Source: Siphonodentalium dalli (taxonomy: Eukaryota; Mollusca; Scaphopoda; Gadilida; Siphonodentaliidae). From it: a stretch of DNA of 64,000 nt. The position numbers and the translations under genes are program-made. Shown piece by piece: positions 24,601-35,089 of this stretch; the first letter of the stretch is position 1, and each line of letters opens with the position of its first letter. Where the stretch lies: the NCBI GenBank assembly GCA_032622095.1, contig CP136067.1, positions 92,556,707-92,620,706 of the forward strand, written 5' to 3'. The notes beneath the pieces were generated by a model. The model worked only from the letters and a program-made list of their open reading frames with translations. It did no database searches and had not been told where the DNA came from.

Positions 24601-27600
24601 TTTCTGCACATATTGGAAAAAACCCACCACGAAAAATGGACGACCGAGGTGATCAACGCTTTGAACGAACTTAATTTTAAAGACATTGTGGATAAAATCA
24701 AGCGAGGGTTGAACTCCCTTCACAACTTGCCTTCTCGACGTCCACCAGTGGTGGCATGGCAACCCAACTATCACAGGCGTCGGCGTCAAAGGAGGTGTAT
24801 TCTCAGGAAATGACAGGTAAGCATGCACAACCTTCTTTCAACGATGTACCATTAGTCTGTTGTTGACTGAGATACACTATCACATGTGTTATAAGTTCAT
24901 CTACACAACTAAGAGCATGTAAGGTGCAAACTCCACGATGCAGATATAAATCATATATACACATAGGTATAACCCAGTGAACAGGACCATGTTGCTAGTG
25001 CATAATTAGATAACATATTTCTTTAATACCATTGTTGGTTGGCATATATGTTGGACTAATACGCCGCATCACTGCCCCTATTTTATCATTTCATATGTTG
25101 CATTGCATAGTTACCACTATTACATGTATATATTGCGCACTGTTGAGAATTGAGTAATCAGTTGATGACGGAGTATTCCAAATAATAAAACTCGTCGTCG
25201 GTTGTACATAAACGTCATACTATAACAAAGCGTCACCGATGCGGTGGGTTAAGACATGTTACATGAATCTGGTTAAGTTTTCATGAATTCCAGACTAATT
25301 TGGCCTTTTTAAACACATCGGGGGATGCGATGGACAATGACAATTAATGCATAATCGATATGAGAAGATCACGATATCAGTCACCCGTTGTCCGTTAAGC
25401 TTGATCGTGACTTCCGGGCTTCGAAGATAAGTAGTATTTACAATACTGTACTGCATTATAATCAACGATACCGACCTGTCAACGGCATGTCCCAGTCAGT
25501 ATGTTGAGAGACAAACATCGATATAAAGACATACATTTCGCCTTGTGTAAGGGGTTATACTTCAGGTAATCGATGTCGTATAAAGACAATATGATCATGA
25601 TCGATACCACCTATGTACAGCGGTTGCAATGTGGAAATTAAATTGCGACGGCTTTGCAATCATGCGCGAAGTTATGGTGCATCAAACATATCCCATCGTG
25701 ACGCAATACAAGCTGAACATGGACATTTTGTTGCTTGTATCCTGTTTTTGTCGTTACGATTGTGCATGTTCGGTAACTCATAACTCTGCTAATTGATGTC
25801 GCACCGAGGCAATATGTACAAAAACAGTATCCGCCTTACACTACACGCGATGAGAAAAGTTGGACTCGACTGGACCTTAATCGCAGAGTTATTATCCGAG
25901 CAATAAAGCTGTCCACGACTTGAATGTTTATTTGCACATATTTATTATACAGTGGTACCGTAATATATGTGTACACTTTACATGTGGTGAAGGTGGCATG
26001 GCCTATGCAGGCCGTCTTCCTTCCACTTCTGTAATATAGCGACACATGTATAGTTGAGATGACATTTGTAAATGAAAAGTCACAACAAAGATTAGCTTAG
26101 AATTGTTTATCAATGAGAAATTTTCATATTAAGCAGAGGTGCTTGACATTCGAATATGTGTTTAATGCTCAATTATTTACGTGCATGGACATACACGTAT
26201 TATTACATTGCCCATTATAGGTGGTGGCACCACAAAGAGTCATACGTTTTGGGAGACCCCAATGACAGGTACGTAATTTCCATTTTGTTTTAGTTGAATT
26301 GCTGTGTGAAGAGTTACAACAGTTTCATACATTACGGAGAGCTTGTTTTTGAATGAGAAATTTGTTCTCGGTTTTGTCATCATCGAACTTCCGGCTTTTC
26401 TGGTTATAGATATGGGTCTAAACTTGAACGATTTTTTTCGAATGATGATGGGAGAGTTATATTTGTTTGCGGAGGAAGCAATGTGCAAATTCAAGAAACT
26501 CCTCGAAATAAGCTTAAAGGATTAAGATTCAGACACCGACGATGATTAATTTTCAATAAAATCCATCAATTGTTATTGTTGTTTTTGTTATATCTTCATA
26601 GTTGGAGAGTGAGTGGATTATTGGGAATTGTAGAGCGAGAAACGATACCACAAGAGCCCGGTCCCGAATTTAAAAACAAAAATACGAAATCAGTATTAAA
26701 AAACGATAAAAAATTCGAAAAATTTGAAGTTTTAAACTTGGCGAATTTTATCTTAATTAGTGAACAAATTTAAGATTTAGTTAATTTATTTATTATTTTT
26801 TTTAATTCCGGAAAGAATAGAATTCAGGGCGGAGGCTCCCCACTGTTCATCGAGGTCATCACGTAATATACCTAACATATACCGAACGAACACCATTCGT
26901 GGGGAGTGTCATCGCCCAATGTTCATCGAGGTCATCACTTAATATACAACCCTATATGTGCACTGCAGCTTCAGGTGGTACTTTTCGTGACGTCATAAAA
27001 TGCGTGGCTGGATGCCAAATGGGGTCCTTGTCAACTGTACAAACATAAAATGCTAAACGTAGCCCACCATACTATATATTTTTGGAAATAGTGGAGCCTT
27101 TCCAAATTGAAAATGTTCACCATATTATAATAACCATAAAACTCTATATAATAATAGTCCAAAACTTAACCCTCACCCCAATATCATAAATTCGAAATAA
27201 AGACATCGCTGTGATTAGTAAAAGAATGATAGAATAGCGTGCACCGTTTTGGTTTTATTAAATATATCGTTTCCATTTGTATATTTAGGAGATTACTCTG
27301 TTGAGTAGGATATACTGAAATTCGAGAATGAAAACAGTTTGTGAACGAGACTGTTTTCATGCTCGAATCCCCGAATATCCAATTATACGGTAGGTTGATC
27401 TCCGTTGTGATTCAGGCAATCAATAAATAAAACAAATGCACCAAAGCAATTGTTATCGACATCACATGCTTTGAAGTGAGATATCCCTTTTTCGATGATA
27501 AAATCTATCGATACGGTCCATGCGGTTACTCGTCAACAGCACCAGAACAACTGCAAGTTCACCGCGATGATGCATTTACGCGCGTTGTCAACGACACCGT

Positions 27601-30600
27601 GCTCCATTCAAATTTACATTTTAAACAACACGATTAGATTTCTGGTATCATGGAGATGAGTATGTATAAGTTTGGTAGTAATCGCTGATTAAATAAATTA
27701 TTTTCATACATATTGCCCCCCATATCTAACACAAAAGTCACGCATTTTGGCGTCTTTAAATCGAACCATTAGATTCCTTTATCACGGAGAAGAATATGTA
27801 TCAATTTGTTTGAATTCGGCGCCATAAATATAGTTTTTCTATTTTGGTGCCCCTCTCCTATCTCCACCCTAACGGCGCCGGTTTGGTGTCTTTTAATCAC
27901 ACGATAATATACCTTGTATCATGGAGAAGAATGGTTATCAATTTGATGGAAATCGGCGCCAAAATTTGTTTATCAATTTTGGTGCCCCGTTCCCATTCAG
28001 TGCATCCCTGATTCGAAAGATGCCACTTTTGACACATATAAGCCACACCATTAGACGCCTGATGTCACGGAGATTATTATATGTAAGATTTGTTTGTAAT
28101 CAGTGACTGAACAAATTAATATCATATTTACCCCCCCCCCATGTCTCATCCAAACAGCACTATCTTGGCATCTTTAAATCACACGATTAGATTCCGTGTA
28201 CCATGGAGACGAATGTGTATCAATTTGGTGGAAATTGGAGCTAAACATATCTGTTATAAATGTTGGTGACCCTCTCCCCTTCTGTGCACCCTGACTCGAA
28301 CGGCGCCACTGTTGACATCTTTAACCCATACCAATAGTTTCCGCATATCATGAATATGATTACGTATAAGTTAGGTGGAAATCGGCGACAAAACAAGTTT
28401 GCTACACCTCCACCTGTTCAGCTCTGACAAGAACAGAGTCACTTTAGAAAATTCTAACTTGCACCGTTATCTTCCACTAAAAAACTACCCCTGTTGGACC
28501 CCTTTTGTGTCACCCAGATGGTTCAACGTGAATTTCTATAAAACACAGGCAGAAATATAGATATAGATGAAGAGCCGCATGATCGTGTAATGAAAATCCC
28601 TATATAACAGAGGTTGTCAATGTGAGACAAGTGGACCGTCTAATAGCTTGTATATAGATATGTTACCAATTACACAATATAATTGCTTATATATTGATTC
28701 ACTATTGAAGAGTTGTTGAGATCATCTGAATATCAAACACGAGACTCAGTCTCACAAATAAACTGCTCATAACTTGAACGTAATATAAGGAAAGGCCCAT
28801 GATAGACATCAAGGTTAGATATATGCATATCCGATTAGAGTTATATATCTTAGGAGTAACAATAAAACAGCATCTGCTACATATCCATGATGTATCCAAC
28901 TATAGAGTAAACAGTACAAGTTATAATAGAACTGGTAAACAATTAAAATCTAATTAATAAAATATTAAGCGCCACTAAGACATCCACCAATCTCTGGTAG
29001 ACCATAGTCTGTCAGCCACTATTGTACGTGTGACACGTGCCACTGTCTCCACTCCATGATAAAATAGTAAAAATGATAATTCATGTCAACATTTGCCGCT
29101 TCTTCAAATCACTTTTTCGAGTTAAAACGCTCTTAAAATATCTCTTTAAAATGTTTCATTTTGTTTTCATCTCGGAATACCTCCGTTATTTGGTCAATAT
29201 CAATTTCTTCGAAAGAAACACTCTTTAAAAACGTTTTTAAAAACAATATTCTTATTTTTTTTAATTTCTGAATATCTTCCTGTTATGCCACTGGTCAGTT
29301 CAATACTAAGGTTTACATGTGTGTAATGTAATGGTGGGCTGGATGGGCATATGTGATGAACAATAATTTAACTACCTATATAAGGATGGTAAAAATAATG
29401 ACCGTCATTAAGTATCTATATCTCATAATGTTATGCGGGTCGAGTGCTGGAACAACGTGTCGCGGTTCGTTGGACTATCTCGCGCCGAATTGTTTGTTCT
29501 TGGCGGCCAATTTTCGGTTTTTGTCGACCTGTAAAACTACATCATTTGGCGCTATGTACAACCAAATATTATTCACATTGTTTACACGTCGATTACGAAT
29601 CGGTTCTACAGTCAAAAAATGTCACGGAGAACCCTTTTTGTTTCAAATCGTAGTTAGAGTGTATGTTATATGTTTGAAAATACCTCTTACTAAATGAGGT
29701 ATATATGAATTTGGTGTTGGTGTAAACCATGTCCGCTTAAACTGGGAGAAGCCGGAAATGATAAACCAAATTTCATAAATATTCTTCCCGGACTGCATAA
29801 CATTCATAACGATTATTCGAAGTACTAATTTCTCATATTAAATATCATTCCATGATTCCGAGTGATGAGGAATGTTTTAATTTACATGGCCCACAATGTG
29901 TTACACATGGCGTTGTCATATTGCGTACTGAAATTGCCTGTTCATGCATATACATGTATCCAGTGATAGATATCATCCAGGAAGTGTATGCACCACACGT
30001 ACTCAGTGCTGATCGCACACACTAACAATACGTCTTCAGATGACATCCACTCACGTGTTTGTCTCATGACCATCACCATTTACGTTGACACTTCATCACT
30101 TTGTTCCTTGTTTTACATGATTCACTATAAATACTATAATTATATTGAATCGAAAACACTCGCAATGCAGAGTATACATGTAGTTATTTGACACATGCTC
30201 ACTACATGTACTTCGAACACAACCACAATGTATATGTGTATTTTATAGGACAACTCACTATATATACACATATATTGTATCTCACGTAACTTTGTTATTG
30301 AAATCAAGCTTTCCGATTGGTTGGCTACTCGACTCTATTAGTCGTAGTTGTATACTACGCATTCAAGTCTCTCCCGTCGTGCACTATGCATATGTAATTT
30401 TGACTACTAAAAATAGTAACGAACACTACATCAAACTTTGTTCTGAAACTACTTGTTATTTCGCCGCTGATCCAAATTAAAGCTTCAGTAAGGCGAACAT
30501 CAATTGTCTGAACTTAGTAAAAGTTGAAAATAGTAGTTTCCTACTGCTAAATCAAAATTACTAAGAATTAATTAAAAAACAAACAAACAAACAAACCTGA

Positions 30601-32530
30601 ACAAAGAGGAATTTAAAAAATATATTTTATTTTTTTACATATTATTTTTTTTTCTTTTAAAAAAAATGGTGTTTGCCCACTGGTTTGCCTTTAATTTCTG
30701 CATTTGTTCGATACAATATAATAATTAGAGCATGACTTGTCGTGAAATACGCCGATATAGTGCATAGTGCGGTTGTGTAGTTCACTCCGCTTCGCGTCGT
30801 GAACTACACAACCTCACTATCCACTATATCGGCGTATTTCACTCCAAGCCATGCTCTATTTATTAAATATACATGTCAGTATTTGGCACATATTCAGTAT
30901 GTATACTGAGAACAAACTCATCGTGTATATTTTAGATGACACCTCTCCGTGTATATACATGCATGTAATTATTTGGCAAATACGAACTATATATACCGAG
31001 AACACACTGACATTGAATATTACAGATGACAACTCAATATGTGTATGCATGTAATTATTTGGTACATGCTCACTAGTATACTTAGAACACTCTCACAATG
31101 TATATTTTAGATGACATCTCACTACACACATGCATGTAATTATTTGCCACATACTCACTATATATAATACTTACAACACACTCACAATATATTGTATACG
31201 GCAACCCACCATGTATATGCATGAACTTATTTGGCACATACTTGCTATATACAGTGAGACCACACTAACAATATATATTTTATATGACAACCCATGATGT
31301 ATATGCCTATAGTTATTTCGCAAATATTCACTCTATGTAACGAGAACATACTCACACTGTACATTTTATATGACTATTCACCATGTATATATTCGTGTGA
31401 TCATTTGACCTATACTGACTATATATACTGAGAACACACTCAAAATGTTTATTCTAGATGACAACTCGCCATATATATGCGTGAATTTATTTGGCAATTA
31501 TTCTGTACATATGCGGAGTAGATGTTTACAATGTGTACTATAGACGACATCTCGCCATGCATATATACTGTAAATGTTATTAGGTGGCACATACTCACCC
31601 TATATCCTGAGAACACACTGAATGTATATTTGTTATTACATGCTCCTCTGATTAGTTTCTCTCGTGAACAGATGACCAACACCGTGCGTGTTGGTGTGAT
31701 ATTTATTCACGGTGATACTACGATGACACTAACTTACTTTGTTTCCTTGTTTTACAGGGTTCAGAGAAATCCAGAGCAGAGATATCCCATATAAGTGTTC
31801 TTACCTGTGCTACACGACGGTCAATGGGTCGGCAGCACTGGGCACAGTGGATGAGACAGATCTCACCTCATGTAACTTAGTGCTGCTAACTGAGAGCGGG
31901 GAGGAGTTGCGGCGCTCGGAGGGACGACGTTTTATGACTGATGTGTGCGTTATGGGTGACGTGACCCTGACCACTTTCCTCATCACAAAGATCCGACGGT
32001 ACAGATCATCCGATTTCTCACTCATCGGACAGATTAACGTCGGTGTGATGTGTGAGTCAATATGTAAGATCGGGGAGAACGTCGCTGTGGGGTGCATCCG
32101 TGATGGCCAATCGTTCGTGAGGATCGTGACTCTTGGTGGGAGTACGTTAGCTGAATCCGGGAGTCTCGGGTCGGCGGACGACGTCAGGGTCACCTCGTCA
32201 CCAACGTGTGACAGGGTGTACGCTCTCAATGTGTGCATGCATACAGACAAGGCACATATCACTGTTCTATCATCAGACATTAGCGTCATTATGGGTTCAT
32301 GCGATCTGGACGGGTTCGTTTATGACATGTGCTCCGTCCCGTCCGGACTGATGGTGGGGATGCACAGCGGGAAGATACACGTGTATGACGAGTTCAGCAA
32401 ACACGTGCGGCAATTAGATATAAAGATGGGCTGTATATTGGGCATCGCATTCGACATAAGGACAAACCATCTAGCGTGCATCGAAGGAATCGGGAGTAAG
32501 CACAGGTTACGTGTGTATAATATGGAGTGA
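21307..32530 (+). CDS. Tandem-CARD / beta-propeller-like protein gene (five-exon model)
   Basis: Model: 21307-21613, 23098-23234, 24547-24816, 26221-26268, 31758-32530. All introns are GT..AG and exon phases agree (1, 0, 1, 1). Product order: CARD 1 (residues ~5-95), CARD 2 (~114-200), a Ser/Thr-rich linker, then about 257 residues of beta-propeller-like repeats; total about 510 aa if the frame problem in exon 3 is allowed for. CARDs mediate homotypic assembly in apoptosis and innate immunity (caspases, RIG-I/MDA5-MAVS, Apaf-1), so a cytosolic adaptor or sensor role is inferred; ligand and partner are unknown. No NB-ARC, helicase, RING or B-box is visible in the introns. Oddity: CARD 2's frame ends at TGA 24811-24813, whereas the frame one base back is open to the donor and fits exons 4 and 5. 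Alternatives: a 236-aa tandem-CARD protein, a pseudogenised allele, a sequence error, or two separate genes. Confidence 0.55.
22010..22560. repeat. Direct repeat in intron 1 of the CARD gene
   Basis: AATCGGCAAAAATCGACAAT with AAATCTGCGTAAAA, and ACGCCCTCTATTAACCA, recur ~400 bp apart (22025-22115 and 22425-22510). CCGCCAAGCTCGACTGTGAG (22150) and CCGTCAAGCTCGACTACGAG (22340) recur ~190 bp apart. Further CCGCCAAGCTTG fragments are at 22635-22690. Non-coding tandem duplication. Confidence 0.75.
23098..23234 (+). CDS. Exon 2: first half of CARD 2
   Basis: 137 nt between acceptor CTATATGTCTTTATAG and donor GATGAG|GTGAGC. The leftover G of exon 1 plus CC gives Ala103; the exon ends on a codon boundary at residue 148 (phase 0). 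It encodes NKKIISMFKAELCHRVKPTH and LLPFLTFMESTDE, matching helices 1-3 of a RIG-I/MDA5-type CARD, in which a P-x-x-(I/L)-L-x-x-(L/M) step follows helix 1. The same frame stays open upstream of the acceptor and past the donor, but that sequence has no CARD character. Confidence 0.75.
24547..24816 (+). CDS. Exon 3: second half of CARD 2 and linker, with frame conflict
   Basis: Acceptor GTGCCCTCTAATCTATTGGCAG, donor GACAG|GTAAGC. In phase 0 it reads QMIMNTEATMSDMAACLKFL then HILEKTHHEKWTTEVINAL and NELNFKDIVDKIK: helices 3-6 of CARD 2, again closest in pattern to RIG-I/MDA5 CARDs (M-x-x-A-x-x-FLxxLxxxxxxxW). After that, this frame turns Arg-rich (HRRRRQRR) and stops at TGA 24811-24813. The frame one base back is open from 24696 to the donor, is Ser/Thr/Gln-rich (LAFSTSTSGGMATQLSQ, SASKEVYSQEMT) and joins exon 4 in phase 1. 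A one-base indel at about 24696-24710 would reconcile them. Confidence 0.65.
24817..26220. other. Intron 3
   Basis: No repeat family or additional exon recognised. Short ORFs lack any family resemblance. Confidence 0.4.
26221..26268 (+). CDS. Exon 4: 48-nt linker exon
   Basis: Acceptor TTGCCCATTATAG, donor ATGACAG|GTACGT. In phase 1 it encodes GGTTKSHTFWETPMT. Its end (PMT then G at the junction) parallels the end of exon 3 (EMT then G), and both exons end ATGACAG, suggesting the linker grew by small-exon duplication. 48 nt keeps phase, so the exon could be skipped. Support is only splice sites and phase; short exons are easy to mispredict. Confidence 0.4.
27319..27370. repeat. Hairpin in intron 4
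   Basis: ATTCGAGAATGAAAACAGT and ACTGTTTTCATGCTCGAAT form a near-perfect stem around TTGTGAACGAG. Imperfect pairing continues outward (GGATATACTG...; ...CCCGAATATCC). Confidence 0.75.
27625..28420. repeat. ~145-bp minisatellite in intron 4
   Basis: About five imperfect monomers with ACACGATTAGATT, TATCATGGAGAAGAATG, TATCAATTTGATGGAAATCG, CGGCGCCAAAATT and TTGGTGCCCC. Two sub-types alternate (GGCGCC-containing versus TAAACAAATTA-containing). Short ORFs here are monomer translations. Confidence 0.75.
30729..30855. repeat. 127-bp near-perfect palindrome
   Basis: Arms of ~56 bp: GAGCATGACTTGTCGTGAAA ... GGTTGTGTAGTTCA on the left and TGAACTACACAACC ... TATTTCACTCCAAGCCATGCTC on the right, around a ~14-nt loop CTCCGCTTCGCGTCG. 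TA occurs just outside both ends. It is likely a small foldback MITE; transcribed as intron RNA it would form a long hairpin. Confidence 0.85.
30856..31650. repeat. ~86-bp minisatellite next to the exon 5 acceptor
   Basis: About nine imperfect monomers reading TGTAATTATTTGGCACATAC, TCACTATATATACTGAGAAC, ACACTCACAATGTATATTTT and AGATGACAACTCACCATG. Starts at 30966, 31052 and 31137 give 85-86 bp. An isolated related monomer lies at 30176-30275, left of the palindrome. Confidence 0.85.
31758..32530 (+). CDS. Exon 5: beta-propeller-like C-terminal domain
   Basis: Acceptor TTTGTTTCCTTGTTTTACAG at phase 1; the open frame runs 257 codons to TGA 32528-32530. It is more G/C-rich than its surroundings. 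The sequence consists of four-stranded, blade-like repeats of ~40-45 residues: MTDVCVMGDVTLTTFLIT, ESICKIGENVAVGCIRD, DRVYALNVCMHTDKAHITV, YDMCSVPSGLMVGMHSGKIH, GIAFDIRTNHLACIEGIG, ending LRVYNME. This resembles the NHL/WD-like C-terminal propellers of molluscan TRIM-like proteins (pattern recognition, not a search). Such domains usually bind ligand or partner. About six blades can be guessed. It could also be a separate gene's last exon, since it lies 5.5 kb from exon 4. Confidence 0.65.
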
Positions 32531-33184
32531 AATCAACTCCAGATGACGGTTATTACTCGCTTCATCTCGTCCATCTAGAGTGTATATAATGCGTCGGGAC
32601 ATGTGTGCGGAGGTTACATGTGCTTGAGATAGAGTGACCACACCACCAGATTATTGCTCGCTTTATTTCGTCCATCTAGCATTATAGAATGTGTCTGGAC
32701 CTGTAAGCGGAGGGTACATCTGTTTGAGAGAGAGCGATAGATAGAGAGAGATAGAGTGAACGCAACACCGGATGGTCGATTGTTACTCACTTAATATCGT
32801 CCAACCAGCATGGAAAGACGGCATCTGGACCTGTAAGTGGAGGGACATGTGTTTGAGAGAGAGTAAAGTCAACACCAGATGGCCGATTGTTACTCACTTC
32901 ATCTTGTCCAACTAGCGTGGAGAGAAGGCATCGGGACCTGTAAGCGGATGGTACACGTTTTTGAGAGAGAGAGTGAACTCAACACCAGATGGCCGATTAT
33001 TGCTCACTTCATCTCGACCAACTAGCGTGGAAAGAAGGCATCGGGACCTGTAAGCGGAGGGTACCTGATTGTGTTTGAGAGAGAGTAAAGTCAACACCAG
33101 ATGGCCGATTGTTACTCACTTCATCTCGACCAACTAGCGTGGAAAGAATGCATCGGGACCTGTAAGCGGAGGGTACATTTGTTG

Positions 33185-33248
<64 letters not shown>

Positions 33249-33440
33249 TCAACACCAGATGGCCGATTGTTACTCACTTCAAGTCGTGCAACTAGCGTGG
33301 AAAGAAGGCATCGGGACCTGTAAGCGGAGGGTACATGTGTTTGAGAGAGAGTGAACTCAACACCAGATGGCCGATTGTTACTCAATTCATCTCGTCCATC
33401 TAGCGTGTATAGAAGGCATCGGGACCTGTAAGCTGAGGGG
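32510..33440. repeat. ~110-bp minisatellite at the stop codon and 3' UTR
   Basis: Monomers read GAGTGAACTCAACACCAGAT, GGCCGATTGTTACTCACTTC, ATCTCGTCCATCTAGCGTGG, AAAGAAGGCATCGGGACCTG, TAAGCGGAGGGTACATGTG. Copies start about 108-112 bp apart (32881, 32991, 33103, 33261, 33369). The first monomer overlaps the end of exon 5: GGAGTGAAATCAACTCCAGA includes the TGA stop. One monomer has a GA expansion. No clear AATAAA signal follows in the array. Confidence 0.85.
33184..33243. repeat. (GA)n microsatellite
   Basis: A GATAGAGAGAGA run that grades into a pure GA tract, inside one monomer of the 110-bp array. Confidence 0.95.
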
Positions 33441-33559
33441 TATGCACCATTATTCTTTATATCGTTGAATCACGGATAACATACTGGACTGTTATAAAAT
33501 GCTGAAATATAAACGAGCCACCGAAAAAAGACCGGACTGTTATATAGTGATGAAATATC

Positions 33560-34310
33560 ACTGATCTTCCATAAACCATGGGTCCTTCGTATGGCGAAAG
33601 TATTGCTCTGATGACAGTATTGCTCTATGAGGAATCAGGGAGCTAAATGTGTCGGGGAACGAGTACACCGTGGAATGCTAAAGGTGAAGGTAACTGAAGA
33701 ATGACCTTCACCTGATACATGCAACACGTTATTAAAGGATGACATCGCGTTTATTTGATTTGTACATCATATCTAAATAATTTAAACTGGTGAATGAATG
33801 GGGGAATGGATTTTTGTGAGCGGGAAATTTATTTAACTAGCTGCTGTAGAAACCATTTTGTTCCGTGATTCCATGACGAGGTCAGTATACCGTAAACCAT
33901 GCGTCCTTCAAATGGTGAAATTATGTACTGCTCTATGATGGGGAAAGTATACCCTAAACCATTCGGATGGTGAAGGTATTGTTCTATGCTGGGAACAGTA
34001 TACCGTAAAACATGCATCATGCTGGTGGTGACAGTATTGCTCTATGATGGGGACAGTATACCGTAAACCATGCGCCCTTCAGATGGTGAAAGTATTGCTC
34101 TATGATGGGACAGTATACCCTAAGCCATGCGCCCTTCATATGGTGAAATTATTCGTCTATGATGGGGACAATATACCGTAAACTATGCGTCCTTCCGATG
34201 GTGAAAGTATTGATCCATGATGGGGATAGTATACTGTAAACTATGCGTCCTTCAGATGGTTAAATTATTGCTCTATGATGGGGACAGTATACCGTAAACC
34301 AAGCACCATT
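33560..34310. repeat. ~58-bp minisatellite
   Basis: Monomers read CCATGCGTCCTTCAGATGGT, GAAAGTATTGCTCTATGATG, GGGACAGTATACCGTAAAC. Starts of GTATACC at 33885, 33947, 33998, 34056 and 34113 give 51-62 bp. The left copies are more diverged. A minus-strand ORF here is monomer translation. Confidence 0.85.
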
Positions 34311-35089
34311 ATGGTGCACATATCAGTAGATGACAGATACCGATTGATACAAGACCCGCACCGTGTCCAGTATAAATGTCAAAGTCATCCACCATGTCCA
34401 GTCTGAAGTTACCGCTGCTTGGTGGTGCACTGTTCCAAAATGTATCTTACATTGATTTCCAATATAAGATATAGAATAGTTAGTGCCACTTCTTCCCTTA
34501 ATGATTATATACTCTAATTATCGGGCATGAAGCAGTAGCATGCCTTGGAAACTGGTAACGCAAGATTTTGTACTGCAAAAGTCACATTTTAAAGAAGCTA
34601 ATTGTACAGTATTTCATTTTGCCATATTTGGTCCATGATAATTGACGACTTACTGGTAGTAATATTGAAATCATATTCCCAAGCAGTAAACAGTTGCTCT
34701 GAGGTGGCGCCCGATTCCTGAATTGTCAAACAATCTCAATTTCAACCAATTAGTTTGCAGGGGGGGGGGGTCATTATCCTCCATCAGCTATGTGTGCTAT
34801 TTTACTTTAGAACATTTCCGTGGCGTCATCCATTGTCTGTACCAGGTTTCTATCCTGATGAATAGATACAACGGACACATTGTCATAATGTATAATTGAC
34901 CCAAACGTTGGACATATGGGTGTGGTAATTTGATATCCGTGATATCCAATTGTCACACTAATATATAAAACGCTTTGGTCAATTACACATTATGACATTG
35001 TGCTATTCCAATCGCTGCGGTTGATAGGAGCCCCTTGGGAGGGTATTATATTTGTCACGATTTGGTGCACGAAATATATATTTTGCATT
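34311..35089. other. Intergenic, no gene recognised
   Basis: Contains a short G run at 34760-34769 and an inverted pair CATTGTCATAATGTATAATTG (34878) / CAATTACACATTATGACATTG (34979) that may be the ends of a ~120-bp MITE. Nothing else seen. Confidence 0.5.

Larger units (their letters stand above)
26269..31757. other. Intron 4 (5.5 kb), repeat-rich
   Basis: Contains a hairpin (27319-27370), a ~145-bp minisatellite (27625-28420), a palindrome (30729-30855) and a ~86-bp minisatellite (30856-31650). About 26820-26950 carries a direct repeat around GTTCATCGAGGTCATCAC. I searched by eye for NB-ARC, helicase or further CARD exons and found none; two overlapping ORFs at 29353-29697 are unrecognised. 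Confidence 0.4.

Noticed and set aside
29353-29697. Two overlapping ORFs of 114 and 69 aa in intron 4
   Set aside because: No recognised family, no convincing splice sites, and the two frames compete; left unannotated.
31810-32289. 159-aa minus-strand ORF
   Set aside because: Shadow of exon 5 in the opposite strand; no domain pattern, whereas the plus strand has a propeller pattern and a splice acceptor.
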